DNA of 25,401 bases from JAWVZB01 sp033722375 (GTDB lineage Bacteria; Actinomycetota; Nitriliruptoria; Nitriliruptorales; Nitriliruptoraceae). The notes below the pieces were generated by a model. It worked only from the letters and a program-made list of their open reading frames with translations. It did no database searches and was not told the DNA's origin. Below, piece after piece: positions 8,027 to 14,955 of the stretch (position 1 is the first letter of the stretch; every line of letters begins with the position of its first letter). The position numbers and the translations under genes were made by a program. The stretch covers positions 1 through 25,401 of the forward strand of contig JAWVZB010000044.1 of NCBI GenBank assembly GCA_033722375.1. Direction: 5' to 3'.

Positions 8027-8048
8027 GCCGAGCCGGTTCGGCCTCGGC
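8027..8048. terminator. Hairpin between convergent ccsB and rskA
   Basis: GCCGAG (8027-8032) and CTCGGC (8043-8048) pair around a short GC core that adds about two pairs with one bulge. The hairpin fills most of the 29-base gap between two converging genes, so it could serve as a terminator for both strands. No T-run is present. Confidence 0.45.
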
Positions 8049-8055
8049 ATCGTTC

Positions 8056-8781
8056 TCAGGCGGTCGGCACCTCGAGGACCACGATCGGCTCGGTCGTCGG
8101 CTGGTCCGACCCGCCGGCCGGCTCCACCGTGACGGCGACCGCCTGCGCGGAGCCGACACCGCCCGCCAGGAGCTGGCTCGTGGCGCCCCGCTCGCCGGGT
8201 CGGAACAGGCCGGCGGGCACGGGACCGTCGGCACCGATCAGCCACAGCTCGTACACCTCGTCCTCGGAGAGCGTGGGCAACCCCTTGGCGAGGAACACCG
8301 CTTCGCCCTGCGATCTCGAGTAGACGAACTGGGCGACGCCGCCGACCTCGGTCTCGAGCGCGACGGTCTCCGCGTCCGGCGCGGCCATGATCTCAGCCAT
8401 CTGCGCCGAAGCGGTCTCGAGCTCCTCCACGCGATCGTTGAGACCCGCGACGGTGACGCCCAAGCCGATCGCTGCGATCGCCAGGATCACGGCAGCCACG
8501 GTCAAGAGCCGCTGTGTCATCGGTCGCTTCGGCATCTCGACGACGGTGGGAGGCGGATCCTGACGGATCGTGTCCACTTCCGCCATCACCCGTTCCTTCA
8601 GCCCCGCCGGAGGCTCCTCGTGGCCGGCAGACGCCAGGTGAGCGGCGGTGGCGCGGAACTCCTCGACCTCGCGCCGGCAGGCTTCACAGTCGGCGAGGTG
8701 GCGCTCGAAGTCCCGTCGTTCGTCTTCGGGCAAGGCATCGAGGGCGTAGGCCCCGGTCAGTGTGTGCACATCGGCAGTCAT
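8056..8781 (-). CDS. rskA: RskA-family membrane anti-sigma factor with zinc-binding domain
   Basis: A 241-residue anti-sigma factor. The cytoplasmic N-terminal domain has the ZAS zinc motif HLADCEAC (H28, C32, C35) after a DALPEDER helix typical of the family. One membrane segment follows (about 92-113). The outer domain (about 120-241) contains YELWLIG and resembles the RskA C-terminal domain. It would hold the sigma factor encoded just upstream inactive until an outside signal triggers proteolysis. ATG 8781 overlaps the sigma stop (ATGA). CxxC-type ZAS domains can sense redox state. The cupredoxin and lipoprotein in the same operon make an envelope metal or redox signal plausible, but this is inference. 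Confidence 0.92.
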   Translation of the reverse strand: MTADVHTLTGAYALDALPEDERRDFERHLADCEACRREVEEFRATAAHLASAGHEEPPAGLKERVMAEVDTIRQDPPPTVVEMPKRPMTQRLLTVAAVILAIAAIGLGVTVAGLNDRVEELETASAQMAEIMAAPDAETVALETEVGGVAQFVYSRSQGEAVFLAKGLPTLSEDEVYELWLIGADGPVPAGLFRPGERGATSQLLAGGVGSAQAVAVTVEPAGGSDQPTTEPIVVLEVPTA

Positions 8782-9380
8782 GCTGTCACCCCCAATGCAT
8801 CCCGCAGGCGGATGAGCCCGTCTCGGATGCGGGTCTTGATGGTCCCGAGCGGCGACCCCAGCAGCTCGGCGACCTCGCGATAGGTGTACCCCCCGTAGTA
8901 CGCGAGTTCCACGGCCTCGCGTTGCAGATCGGTGAGCTCGTCGAGCGCAGCTCGCACCTGACGGTGCTCGAGGCGGGTCTCGACCTCCTCACTGACCTCG
9001 TCGAAGGGTCGGACGCGGTTCTCGTGGCCGATCCGCTCGTCCCGGTCGCGGGACGATTGCACCGAGCGGACCCGGTCGATCGCGCGCCGGTGGGCCATCG
9101 TGAAGATCCAGGTGCTGGCGCTGCCCCGCTCCCGGTCGAACTTCGTGGCGGTGCGCCAGATCTCGACGAAGATCTCCTGGGTGACCTCTTCGGACCGGGC
9201 AGGGTCACGGAGGACCTTGCGGACCACTCCGTAGACCTGGCCCCCGTAGCGGTCGTAGAGCTGGTCGAAGGCGTCGCGGGAGCCGCGGGCGACCTCGTCG
9301 AGTAGGTCTTCGTCGCTGCGATCGTCGGCTCCGCCGTCGATCGCGCGGAGACGGGGCTGCTCGTTGGGCTCGGGGCTCAC
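8778..9380 (-). CDS. sigK: ECF sigma factor, SigK-like
   Basis: A 200-residue ECF sigma factor. Sigma region 2 spans about 37-105 (DQLYDRYG, then EEVTQEIFVEIWRTATKFD, and STWIFTMAHRRAIDRVRS, the -10 recognition part). Region 4 spans about 142-194, with the helix-turn-helix YTYREVAELLGSPLGTIKTR that contacts the -35. Pairing with an RskA-type anti-sigma factor and the overall pattern point to the SigK/SigL group. The GTG start at 9380 lies one base after the cupredoxin stop, with a GAGGAGGG ribosome site inside the end of that gene. The first 20 residues are a variable acidic leader. Assignment to SigK rather than a neighbouring ECF group is moderate; sigma function is secure. Confidence 0.92.
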   Translation of the reverse strand: MSPEPNEQPRLRAIDGGADDRSDEDLLDEVARGSRDAFDQLYDRYGGQVYGVVRKVLRDPARSEEVTQEIFVEIWRTATKFDRERGSASTWIFTMAHRRAIDRVRSVQSSRDRDERIGHENRVRPFDEVSEEVETRLEHRQVRAALDELTDLQREAVELAYYGGYTYREVAELLGSPLGTIKTRIRDGLIRLRDALGVTA

Positions 9381-9381
9381 G

Positions 9382-9780
9382 TCAGCCCTCCTCGGTGACC
9401 ACGATGGTGCCTGTCATCCGTGGGTGGAAGCGGCAGAAGTAGGAGATCTCGCCCGGCTCCTCGACGGTGTAGGTGGCCATGGTGCCAGATGCTTCGTGTT
9501 CGCCGAGGCTGCCGAGCTCGTTGTCGAAGCGGTCGGTCTGCTCGCCCGGGCTCCCACTCGTGACGGTGTGGGCGAAGTCGTCCTCGTTGGTCCACGTGAT
9601 CGTGGTACCGACGGTGACCTCGATGGTCTCGGACATGAACTCGAAATCCTCGATCGTCACTGCTGCTTCTTCGCCGGCGGATGCCGTCGTGCTGGTGGCG
9701 GTGGGCTCGATGTCCGAGCCTCCGCAGCCGGCCACGACCAGCGTGCCGACGAGCAGTGCGGTGATGGCGGAGTGTCTCAT
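9382..9780 (-). CDS. Cupredoxin-domain lipoprotein (type 1 copper site)
   Basis: A 132-residue secreted protein with a lipobox ending at C19 (LVVAGC), a short Thr/Ser/Ala linker and one plastocyanin-like domain. The copper ligands are H71 in FAHTVTSG and C116, H119 and M122 in the loop FCRFHPRM, the standard His-Cys-His-Met set. It would sit on the outer face of the membrane and carry electrons or bind copper. The frame is open 13 codons further upstream, but ATG 9780 is preferred because a GGGAAG ribosome site lies 7 bases upstream and the signal peptide then begins correctly. One base separates its stop from the sigma start, so the sigma/anti-sigma pair is probably expressed with it. Confidence 0.9.
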   Translation of the reverse strand: MRHSAITALLVGTLVVAGCGGSDIEPTATSTTASAGEEAAVTIEDFEFMSETIEVTVGTTITWTNEDDFAHTVTSGSPGEQTDRFDNELGSLGEHEASGTMATYTVEEPGEISYFCRFHPRMTGTIVVTEEG

Positions 9781-9803
9781 GGCTGTCTTCCCTGCGATGG
9801 TGG

Positions 9804-9835
9804 GGAGCCGCCCCCGCATCCGCGGAGGCGGCTCC
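9804..9835 (-). terminator. Strong intercistronic stem-loop before the cupredoxin gene
   Basis: GGAGCCGCC (9804-9812) pairs with GGCGGCTCC (9827-9835). After one C/A mismatch, CCGC pairs with GCGG around an ATCC loop. There is no T-run. It lies 20 bases after the upstream lipoprotein stop and only 24 bases before the cupredoxin start, leaving little room for a separate promoter. It could be a terminator, a partial attenuator, or a stabiliser of the upstream message. Confidence 0.5.
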
Positions 9836-9855
9836 GTCGCGTGGCTAGTCGTCGG

Positions 9856-11172
9856 TCACTGGACGAGGACCGCGCCGAGCGAGTCGATCGCCGTGGTCAG
9901 CGTCTCGACGTGCTTGTCGAGGTTCTGCTTGACCGCGTCGGCCGGGATCTCCCCGCCCGAGATCTTCTCGAAGAACGCACCGGCCTGCTCCCGGTAGCCG
10001 TTCAGGTCCTCGATGGCACCCTCCTTGAGGCTGTCATCGTCGGTGGCCACGCCCTTGGCGTAGTCCACGAAGAACCCGATGTGCTGCCTCCACAGTTCGA
10101 TGAAGGCGTCACGCTGATCCGGGGCGACCGAGCCGACCAGATCCGCCAGCTCGACGGTGTTCTCGTCGAGCGCGGCTTCGGCGGCGCTGAAGGCTTCACT
10201 GTCCAGACCAGCGGCGAACGCGGTCTTGACGGTGATCCCCGAGAGGTAGACGTGCTCCTCCAGGACCGTCGAGAGCGTGGCGTAGGTCTGCGCGGCTGGC
10301 GACTCGACGTCGCCTTCCATGCCGGTGGCGGCGACGATGCCGCCCGCGAGTGCCTTGGCGGACCCGCTCTCTCCGACGTGGTTCGCGGCTTCACGCAGCT
10401 CGGTGAAGACCGTTCCCTCACCGGCGACCGCGGCTTCGATGGCGCCGTTCAGCGTCTCGATGTGACCCTCGAGCGACTCGACCACGGCGTCTGCCGGGAT
10501 CTCACCGCCGGAGATCTTCTCGAAGAACGCGCCAGCCTGCTGCTGGTACTCGTCGAGGTTGGCTTGGGCCTGGTCAGCGAGCTCCTGGTCGTCTGTGGCG
10601 AGGCCCTTCGCGTAGTTGACGAAGAAGCCGATGTGGTTCCTCCACAGCTCCAAGAAGGCGTCCCGCTGGTCCGGAGCGACCGACCCGACGACGTCGGCCA
10701 GCTCGACCGAGTTCTCGTCGAGCGCTGCCGCAGCGGCCTTGAAGCCTTCGCTGTCGAGGCCGAAGTTCACGCCCGCATCGACCGCGATACCTGCCAGGTA
10801 GACGTGCTCCTGGAGGAGGGTCGACAGCGTCGCGTAGAGCTGGGCGGCCGGCGACTCGACGTCACCTTCCATCCCGGTGGCAGCAGCGATGCCGGTCGCG
10901 AGCGCCTTCGCCGATCCGTTGTTCCCGACGGCCTGCGCGGCGACCTTCAGATCCGCGAAGGGATCCGCCGGCAGCGACGCCTGCTCGTCGGAGGTGTCGT
11001 CCTCCGTCGCAGTGGACGTCTCGGTCGGCGTCTGGGTCTCGGTCTGCGTCTGGGCCTGCGTCTCGGTGTCCGTGGGCGGCGTGTTCTCGTCCTCACCACC
11101 GCATGCCGCGAGCGCAAGGGTGAGGGCCATGGCGATCGCCAGGGGGCCGGTTCTCTTCTTCAGGTGTCTCAC
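9856..11172 (-). CDS. Lipoprotein with two tandem copies of a helical, His-containing domain
   Basis: A 438-residue lipoprotein. It has a signal with a lipobox ending at C24 (LALAAC), a Thr/Gln/Glu-rich linker (about 27-70), then two domains related by an exact 184-residue offset (about 72-246 and 256-430), roughly two-thirds identical by eye. Each copy has the same three histidine landmarks: EHVYL (H123, H307), HIGFF (H180, H364) and the final H in GHIETL/KHVETL (H237, H421), plus ALDEN and GSVAPDQRDAF. The pattern resembles single-domain secreted proteins of Firmicutes often annotated loosely as copper amine oxidase-like; I recall this from memory and could not check it. Predicted all-helical; metal binding is a guess from the histidines. 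The GTG at 11172 is chosen for GAGGAG 6 bases upstream; no better start precedes the signal peptide. Confidence 0.85.
   Translation of the reverse strand: MRHLKKRTGPLAIAMALTLALAACGGEDENTPPTDTETQAQTQTETQTPTETSTATEDDTSDEQASLPADPFADLKVAAQAVGNNGSAKALATGIAAATGMEGDVESPAAQLYATLSTLLQEHVYLAGIAVDAGVNFGLDSEGFKAAAAALDENSVELADVVGSVAPDQRDAFLELWRNHIGFFVNYAKGLATDDQELADQAQANLDEYQQQAGAFFEKISGGEIPADAVVESLEGHIETLNGAIEAAVAGEGTVFTELREAANHVGESGSAKALAGGIVAATGMEGDVESPAAQTYATLSTVLEEHVYLSGITVKTAFAAGLDSEAFSAAEAALDENTVELADLVGSVAPDQRDAFIELWRQHIGFFVDYAKGVATDDDSLKEGAIEDLNGYREQAGAFFEKISGGEIPADAVKQNLDKHVETLTTAIDSLGAVLVQ
9883..10932 (-). repeat. In-frame duplication, two 498-base units
   Basis: Units at 10435-10932 and 9883-10380 are offset by exactly 552 bases without insertions or deletions and encode the two domains of the lipoprotein. 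For example, GATCTTCTCGAAGAACGC appears at 9961 and again at 10513. DNA similarity is high but not uniform, so the duplication is not brand new, although conserved blocks remain nearly identical. Confidence 0.85.
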
Positions 11173-11236
11173 AACGAACTCCTCGTTTGCGGGGGATGTG
11201 ACCCTGACCGGGCTCTCCGGCGGGTGTCGTGTCCTG

Positions 11237-11264
11237 GTTCGCGAGCCTCCCCGGGGGCGGATTG
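11237..11264 (-). promoter_or_regulatory. Candidate SigK-type promoter for the lipoprotein-cupredoxin-sigma operon
   Basis: Reading the minus strand, CAATCC (11264-11259) is followed after 16 bases by GCGAAC (11242-11237). The mycobacterial SigK promoter pattern is CCATCC, 16-17 bases, CCGAAT, so the match is 5 of 6 and 4 of 6. Transcription would begin near 11229, about 55 bases before the GTG start. This is a by-eye match and could be chance. Confidence 0.4.
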
Positions 11265-11304
11265 CCGAAGACCCCGCCGGATCCGGGGATCGTCGTGGTC
11301 CCCC

Positions 11305-11318
11305 TGTCCAGATGGACA
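11305..11318 (+). promoter_or_regulatory. Inverted repeat upstream of osmC
   Basis: TGTCCA (11305-11310) and TGGACA (11313-11318) form a perfect inverted repeat with a two-base spacer. TGGACA also resembles a -35 box, with a poor -10 candidate (TGGTAG at 11336-11341) downstream. It may be an operator or the promoter of the peroxiredoxin gene. Confidence 0.3.
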
Positions 11319-11372
11319 ACCGGCAGCCCGTAGCGTGGTAGCTCCACGTCAACGACTTCGACGGGAGAGCAC

Positions 11373-11801
11373 ATGCCAACGCGTAGTTCCACGGCGATCT
11401 GGAAGGGATCGATCGGCGACGGGTCGGGCACGATGACCGTCGGCGACGGCGTCTGGGAAGGCAGCTACAGCGTCCCGTCCCGCTTCGAGGACGGTGACGG
11501 CACGAACCCCGAGGAACTGATCGGGGCAGCCCACGCGGGGTGCTTCTCCATGGCCCTGTCAGGTGTCCTGACGCGTGCGGGCCACGAGGTCAGCTCGCTG
11601 CGGACGACCGCCGACGTGACCGTCGAGAAGTTCGACGACGGCTGGCGCATCACCCGTATCCACCTGCACTGCCAGGGTGAGGTCGACGGGATCGACGAGG
11701 AGGGCTTCCAGTCGGCGGCTGAGGACGCCAAGCAGAACTGCCCGGTGTCGAAGGCGCTGGCCGGAGTCGACGAGGTGACGGTCGAGGCGACGCTGGCCTG
11801 A
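11373..11801 (+). CDS. osmC: OsmC-family peroxiredoxin
   Basis: A 142-residue cytoplasmic thiol peroxidase that reduces organic hydroperoxides. The two family cysteines are present: C57 in AAHAGCFSMAL and C123 in NCPVSKAL. The conserved Arg (R37 in SRFED) and Glu (E48 in NPEEL) of the active site are also present. Length and the N-terminal strand with GDG match OsmC rather than Ohr. ATG 11373 is preceded by a GGGAGAG ribosome site. It is divergent from the SigK-like operon across 200 bases and converges on menE with 13 bases between stops. Whether it belongs to the sigma regulon is unknown; no SigK-like promoter was seen on this strand. Confidence 0.93.
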   Translation: MPTRSSTAIWKGSIGDGSGTMTVGDGVWEGSYSVPSRFEDGDGTNPEELIGAAHAGCFSMALSGVLTRAGHEVSSLRTTADVTVEKFDDGWRITRIHLHCQGEVDGIDEEGFQSAAEDAKQNCPVSKALAGVDEVTVEATLA

Positions 11802-11814
11802 TCGGTCCGCCCCG

Positions 11815-13014
11815 TCAGGCGCCGTTGGTCTTGGTCACGAACGCCTCCAAGGCGCGGCGGGAGATCTTCCCCATCGCGTCACGCGGAAGCCGCTCGACCG
11901 TCCACAGCTCTTTCGGCAGCGCGTAGCCAGGCAGCAGGTTCGTGACGCTGCGTCGCAACTCCTCGAGCGTCGGCGGGTCATCGGGGTCGGCTGGGACGAC
12001 GACCGCGGCCACGACCTGGCCCCACTCGGGGTCGGGGCGGCCGACTACCGCGGCCTCGGCGACGCGGTCGTCCGTCGTCAGGGCGTTCGCGACCACGCTC
12101 GCCATGACGTTCTCGCCACCGGTGATGATGACGTCGTCCACCCGGCCGAGCACCTGGAGCTTGCCGTCGTCGTCGATCTGCCCGACGTCGTTGGTCACGA
12201 ACCAGCCGTCACGGAACGCCTTGCCCGACAGGTCCGCTCGGCCGCGGTAGCCGCGCATCACGACCGGCCCACGGATCCGGATCCGCCCGCCGTCGTTGAC
12301 GTCGACCTCGACCCCGTCGAGCGGTTCGCCGTCGTACACGCAGCCGCCACACGTCTCGGTCATGCCGTAGGACCGCACGATGTTGACGCCCCGCTCCTCC
12401 GCTTCGGTCGCGAGGCTCTCGGCCAGCGGTGCGCCGCCCACGAGCACGGCCTTGAAGTCGGACAGGTCGACGTCGGCATTGAGGAGCCGCTGGAGCATCG
12501 TCGGGACGAGCGAGATGAACGCCGCCCGGGTCTCGCCGGCGATGGCCTCGACGTCGAAGCGCTCGTGGATGATCGGTTCCGCGTCCATGCGGCGGGAGCG
12601 CAGGATGCCGCTGAGACCCGCGATGTGGTGCAGCGGCAGACAGACCAGCCACCGATCGCCCTTCTCCGCCCCGAGCCGCCGCAAGCTGGCCTGGAGGGAG
12701 GAGTTGATCGCAGAGTGCGGGAGCTCCACCCCCTTCGGGCGGTCGCTCGTGCCCGACGTCACCAGCACGAGCCCGGTTCCGTTCGGCACGGGGCGTGCGC
12801 CCGGCAGACGCCGGAGGGAGGCACCGGACTTGTCGCCGTTGCGGGGCGAGGCGAGCGCTGCGGGCCGGAGCTCGTGCAGGATCTGCTCGATCTGGGGGTC
12901 CGGGAAGTGCCAGGGGAGGGGAAGCACCGCATCGCCGGAGGACCAGATCTTGGTGACAGCAGCCACGAAATCGGGCCCGGGGGGCAGCCGCAGGGCGATC
13001 AGCTCCGGTTGCAA
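11815..13014 (-). CDS. menE: o-Succinylbenzoate-CoA ligase (MenE)
   Basis: A 399-residue adenylate-forming enzyme that activates o-succinylbenzoate with ATP and CoA in menaquinone synthesis. Core motifs are TSGTSDRPKG (86-95, phosphate loop), YGMTET (216-221), D276, GRVDD (290-294) with the ITGGENV hinge, and the C-terminal lysine K383 in DAMGKISRR. The length fits the short actinobacterial MenE form rather than the 450-490 residues of other bacteria. The reading frame requires a TTG start at 13014, with GATGGAG about 6 bases upstream; no ATG or GTG in this frame fits. The divergent menA, menC, menD run supports MenE over other acyl-CoA ligases. Confidence 0.9.
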   Translation of the reverse strand: MQPELIALRLPPGPDFVAAVTKIWSSGDAVLPLPWHFPDPQIEQILHELRPAALASPRNGDKSGASLRRLPGARPVPNGTGLVLVTSGTSDRPKGVELPHSAINSSLQASLRRLGAEKGDRWLVCLPLHHIAGLSGILRSRRMDAEPIIHERFDVEAIAGETRAAFISLVPTMLQRLLNADVDLSDFKAVLVGGAPLAESLATEAEERGVNIVRSYGMTETCGGCVYDGEPLDGVEVDVNDGGRIRIRGPVVMRGYRGRADLSGKAFRDGWFVTNDVGQIDDDGKLQVLGRVDDVIITGGENVMASVVANALTTDDRVAEAAVVGRPDPEWGQVVAAVVVPADPDDPPTLEELRRSVTNLLPGYALPKELWTVERLPRDAMGKISRRALEAFVTKTNGA

Positions 13015-13063
13015 CGCTCACTCCATCAGTCGCGGCGCCGGCAGAACGGGCCAGCGCGACGAG

Positions 13064-13070
13064 TAGCCTA
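13064..13070. promoter_or_regulatory. Two-way -10-like box between menE and menA
   Basis: TAGCCTA reads TAGCCT on the plus strand (toward menA) and TAGGCT on the minus strand (toward menE), both matching TAnnnT. It sits in the 115-base divergent gap, about 50 bases from menE and 60 from menA. No convincing -35 was found for either direction. Confidence 0.28.
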
Positions 13071-13129
13071 GGCGCCCGTCGGAGAAGGTCCTCAAACGTG
13101 CCGCGTCAACGTTCGATCTCACGCCCCTC

Positions 13130-13999
13130 GTGAACGCGGGGGTCTGGGTCGAAGCAGCACGTCCTCGGACCCTGCCCGCAGCGGTCGCACCGGTGCTCGT
13201 CGGGACCGCGGTCGCGGACCGGTTCGTTCTCTGGCGGTTCGGGATGGCGCTCATCGTCGCGTTGGCGCTCCAGGTCGCGGTGAACTACGCCAACGATCTC
13301 TTCGACGCCAACTCGGGCGTGGACGGCGCCGAGCGCCTCGGGCCGCGGCGGGTGGTCGCGGCCGGCATCGTCGCCCCAGCCGCGATGCGGCGGGCGCTCG
13401 TCGTGGCGTTGGCGGTCGCTGCCGTCGCCGGTCTGGTGCTCGCGGCTGCCGTCGGGTGGGAACTCGTGCTGGTGGGGCTGGCCTCGGGTCTGGCGGCGCT
13501 CGGCTACTCGGGAGGACGGACCGCCTACGCGTCCCGGGGGCTCGGTGAGCTGTTCGTGTTCGTGTTCTTCGGGCTCGTCGCGACGGTGGGCAGCCAGTAC
13601 GTGCAGGACGAGACGTGGCGATGGGTGGCGGTGCTGGCAGCGGTGCCCATCGGGCTCGTCGCGGTGGCGATCCTGGTCGTGAACAACCTCCGTGACATCC
13701 CGACCGACGCGCCGGCGGGCAAGCGGACGCTGGCCGTACGCATCGGGGACGCCCACACGAGGCGGCTGTTCGTGGGCCTGGTCGGGGTCGCTCTGCTGGC
13801 CGACGTGGCCGTGGCGCTCGCGGTGGGTTCCGCGTGGCCGCTGCTGGCGCTGGCGGCCGCGCCACTGGCATGGGGGGCGGTCCGGCCGGTCCTCGACGGC
13901 GCTCACGGGCGGGCCCTGATCGTCGCGCTGGAGCAGACCGGTCGGTTCCACCTCGTCCACGGCGTGCTGCTCGCGTTGGGCCTGGCGGTCGGGTCGTGA
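13130..13999 (+). CDS. menA: 1,4-Dihydroxy-2-naphthoate polyprenyltransferase (MenA)
   Basis: A 289-residue integral membrane prenyltransferase of the UbiA superfamily. It attaches the isoprenoid chain to dihydroxynaphthoate, giving demethylmenaquinol. The N-terminal ARPRTLPAAVAPVLVG is typical of MenA. The first Asp-rich diphosphate-binding motif is NDLFD (55-59) followed by the GVDG region. The second is NNLRDIPTD (185-193), followed by GKRTLAVRIG. About eight hydrophobic segments are present. The GTG at 13130 is the only usable start in frame and has no obvious ribosome site. The stop overlaps menC by 4 bases (GTGA). Confidence 0.95.
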   Translation: MNAGVWVEAARPRTLPAAVAPVLVGTAVADRFVLWRFGMALIVALALQVAVNYANDLFDANSGVDGAERLGPRRVVAAGIVAPAAMRRALVVALAVAAVAGLVLAAAVGWELVLVGLASGLAALGYSGGRTAYASRGLGELFVFVFFGLVATVGSQYVQDETWRWVAVLAAVPIGLVAVAILVVNNLRDIPTDAPAGKRTLAVRIGDAHTRRLFVGLVGVALLADVAVALAVGSAWPLLALAAAPLAWGAVRPVLDGAHGRALIVALEQTGRFHLVHGVLLALGLAVGS

Positions 14000-14955
14000 G
14001 CGGGATCGAGCGTGTCGTCGCCGTGCGCATCCCGATGCGCATCCGGTTCCGACGGGTCGACCACCGTGACGCCCTGCTGCTCGAAGGGCGCGCCGGATGG
14101 GGCGAGTTCTCGCCGTTCCCCGAGTACGGGCCCGCCTACGCTGCCCGTTGGCTGTCGGCCGCGGAGGAAACAGCCGACGACCCCTGGCCGGCGGCGCTCC
14201 GTGACCGGATCGAGGTCAACACCACCGTTCCCGCCGTGGACGCGGAGACTGCCCGTCAGTTGGTCACGGCGTCGGGGTGCCGGACCGCGAAGGTGAAGGT
14301 CGCCGAACCCGGACAGACGCTCGCGGACGATCTGGACCGGGTCGCCGCAGTGCGGGACGCGCTCGGTCCGTCCGGACACGTCCGTGTCGACGCCAACGGG
14401 GCGTGGGATGTCGACACCGCCGCGCACGCGATCGCGCGACTCGCTGTCTACGACCTCCAGTACGCCGAGCAGCCGGTCGCGACCCTGGAGGAGATGGCGG
14501 AGCTGCGGACCCGCGTCGACGTGGCGTTGGCCGCCGACGAGTCGATCCGGACTGCCGAGGACCCGCTGCGGGTCGCGCGTCTCGACGCCGCCGACGTGGT
14601 GGTCGTGAAGGTCCAGCCACTCGGCGGGGTCCGCCGGGCGGCAGAGGTCGTCGACGCAGCAGGGCTGCCGGCGGTCGTGTCGTCCGCGCTCGAGACCTCG
14701 GTCGGTCTGGCGGCTGGCCTCGCGTTGGCCGCCGCGCTCCCCGAGCTGCCGTACGCGTGCGGCCTCGGCACCGCGCCGCTGCTCCGGGGGGACGTGGTGG
14801 AGGACCCACTGGTCCCGGAGGGCGGAGTGATCGAGGTCCGTCGGCCCGTGCCGTCGGACGAGCTGATGGAACGGTGGGCCGCCCCCGACGAGGCCGCGGC
14901 TGCCATGATGGAACGCAGGGATGCTGCCCGCCAGGCCGCTGGGAGGTACGTGTGA
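13996..14955 (+). CDS. menC: o-Succinylbenzoate synthase (MenC)
   Basis: A 319-residue enolase-superfamily enzyme that dehydrates SHCHC to o-succinylbenzoate. The active-site set is present: KVK (K99, K101) on the second strand, metal ligands D132 (VDANG), E158 (YAEQP) and D181 (ADES), and the second catalytic lysine K205 (VVKVQPLGG). An N-terminal capping domain with GWGEFSPFPEY matches MenC rather than muconate-cycling relatives. The GTG start at 13996 overlaps the menA stop, and the menC stop overlaps the menD GTG start (14952), so the three genes are translationally linked. The open frame extends upstream into menA out of frame; that extension is not used. Confidence 0.95.
   Translation: MSGIERVVAVRIPMRIRFRRVDHRDALLLEGRAGWGEFSPFPEYGPAYAARWLSAAEETADDPWPAALRDRIEVNTTVPAVDAETARQLVTASGCRTAKVKVAEPGQTLADDLDRVAAVRDALGPSGHVRVDANGAWDVDTAAHAIARLAVYDLQYAEQPVATLEEMAELRTRVDVALAADESIRTAEDPLRVARLDAADVVVVKVQPLGGVRRAAEVVDAAGLPAVVSSALETSVGLAAGLALAAALPELPYACGLGTAPLLRGDVVEDPLVPEGGVIEVRRPVPSDELMERWAAPDEAAAAMMERRDAARQAAGRYV

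Noticed and set aside
7030..8883. A 617-codon plus-strand open frame over ccsB and rskA
   Set aside because: It is out of frame with ccsB and antisense to rskA, with no recognisable domain; both overlapped genes have diagnostic motifs.
9364..11436. A 690-codon plus-strand open frame opposite the SigK-like operon
   Set aside because: It is antisense to the cupredoxin and duplicated-domain lipoprotein genes, whose motifs and ribosome sites are clear. Its internal repetition only mirrors the lipoprotein duplication.
13106..13960. A 284-codon minus-strand open frame opposite menA
   Set aside because: Its Arg/His/Asp/Pro-rich translation is typical of the antisense strand of a GC-rich membrane-protein gene; MenA motifs on the plus strand are decisive.
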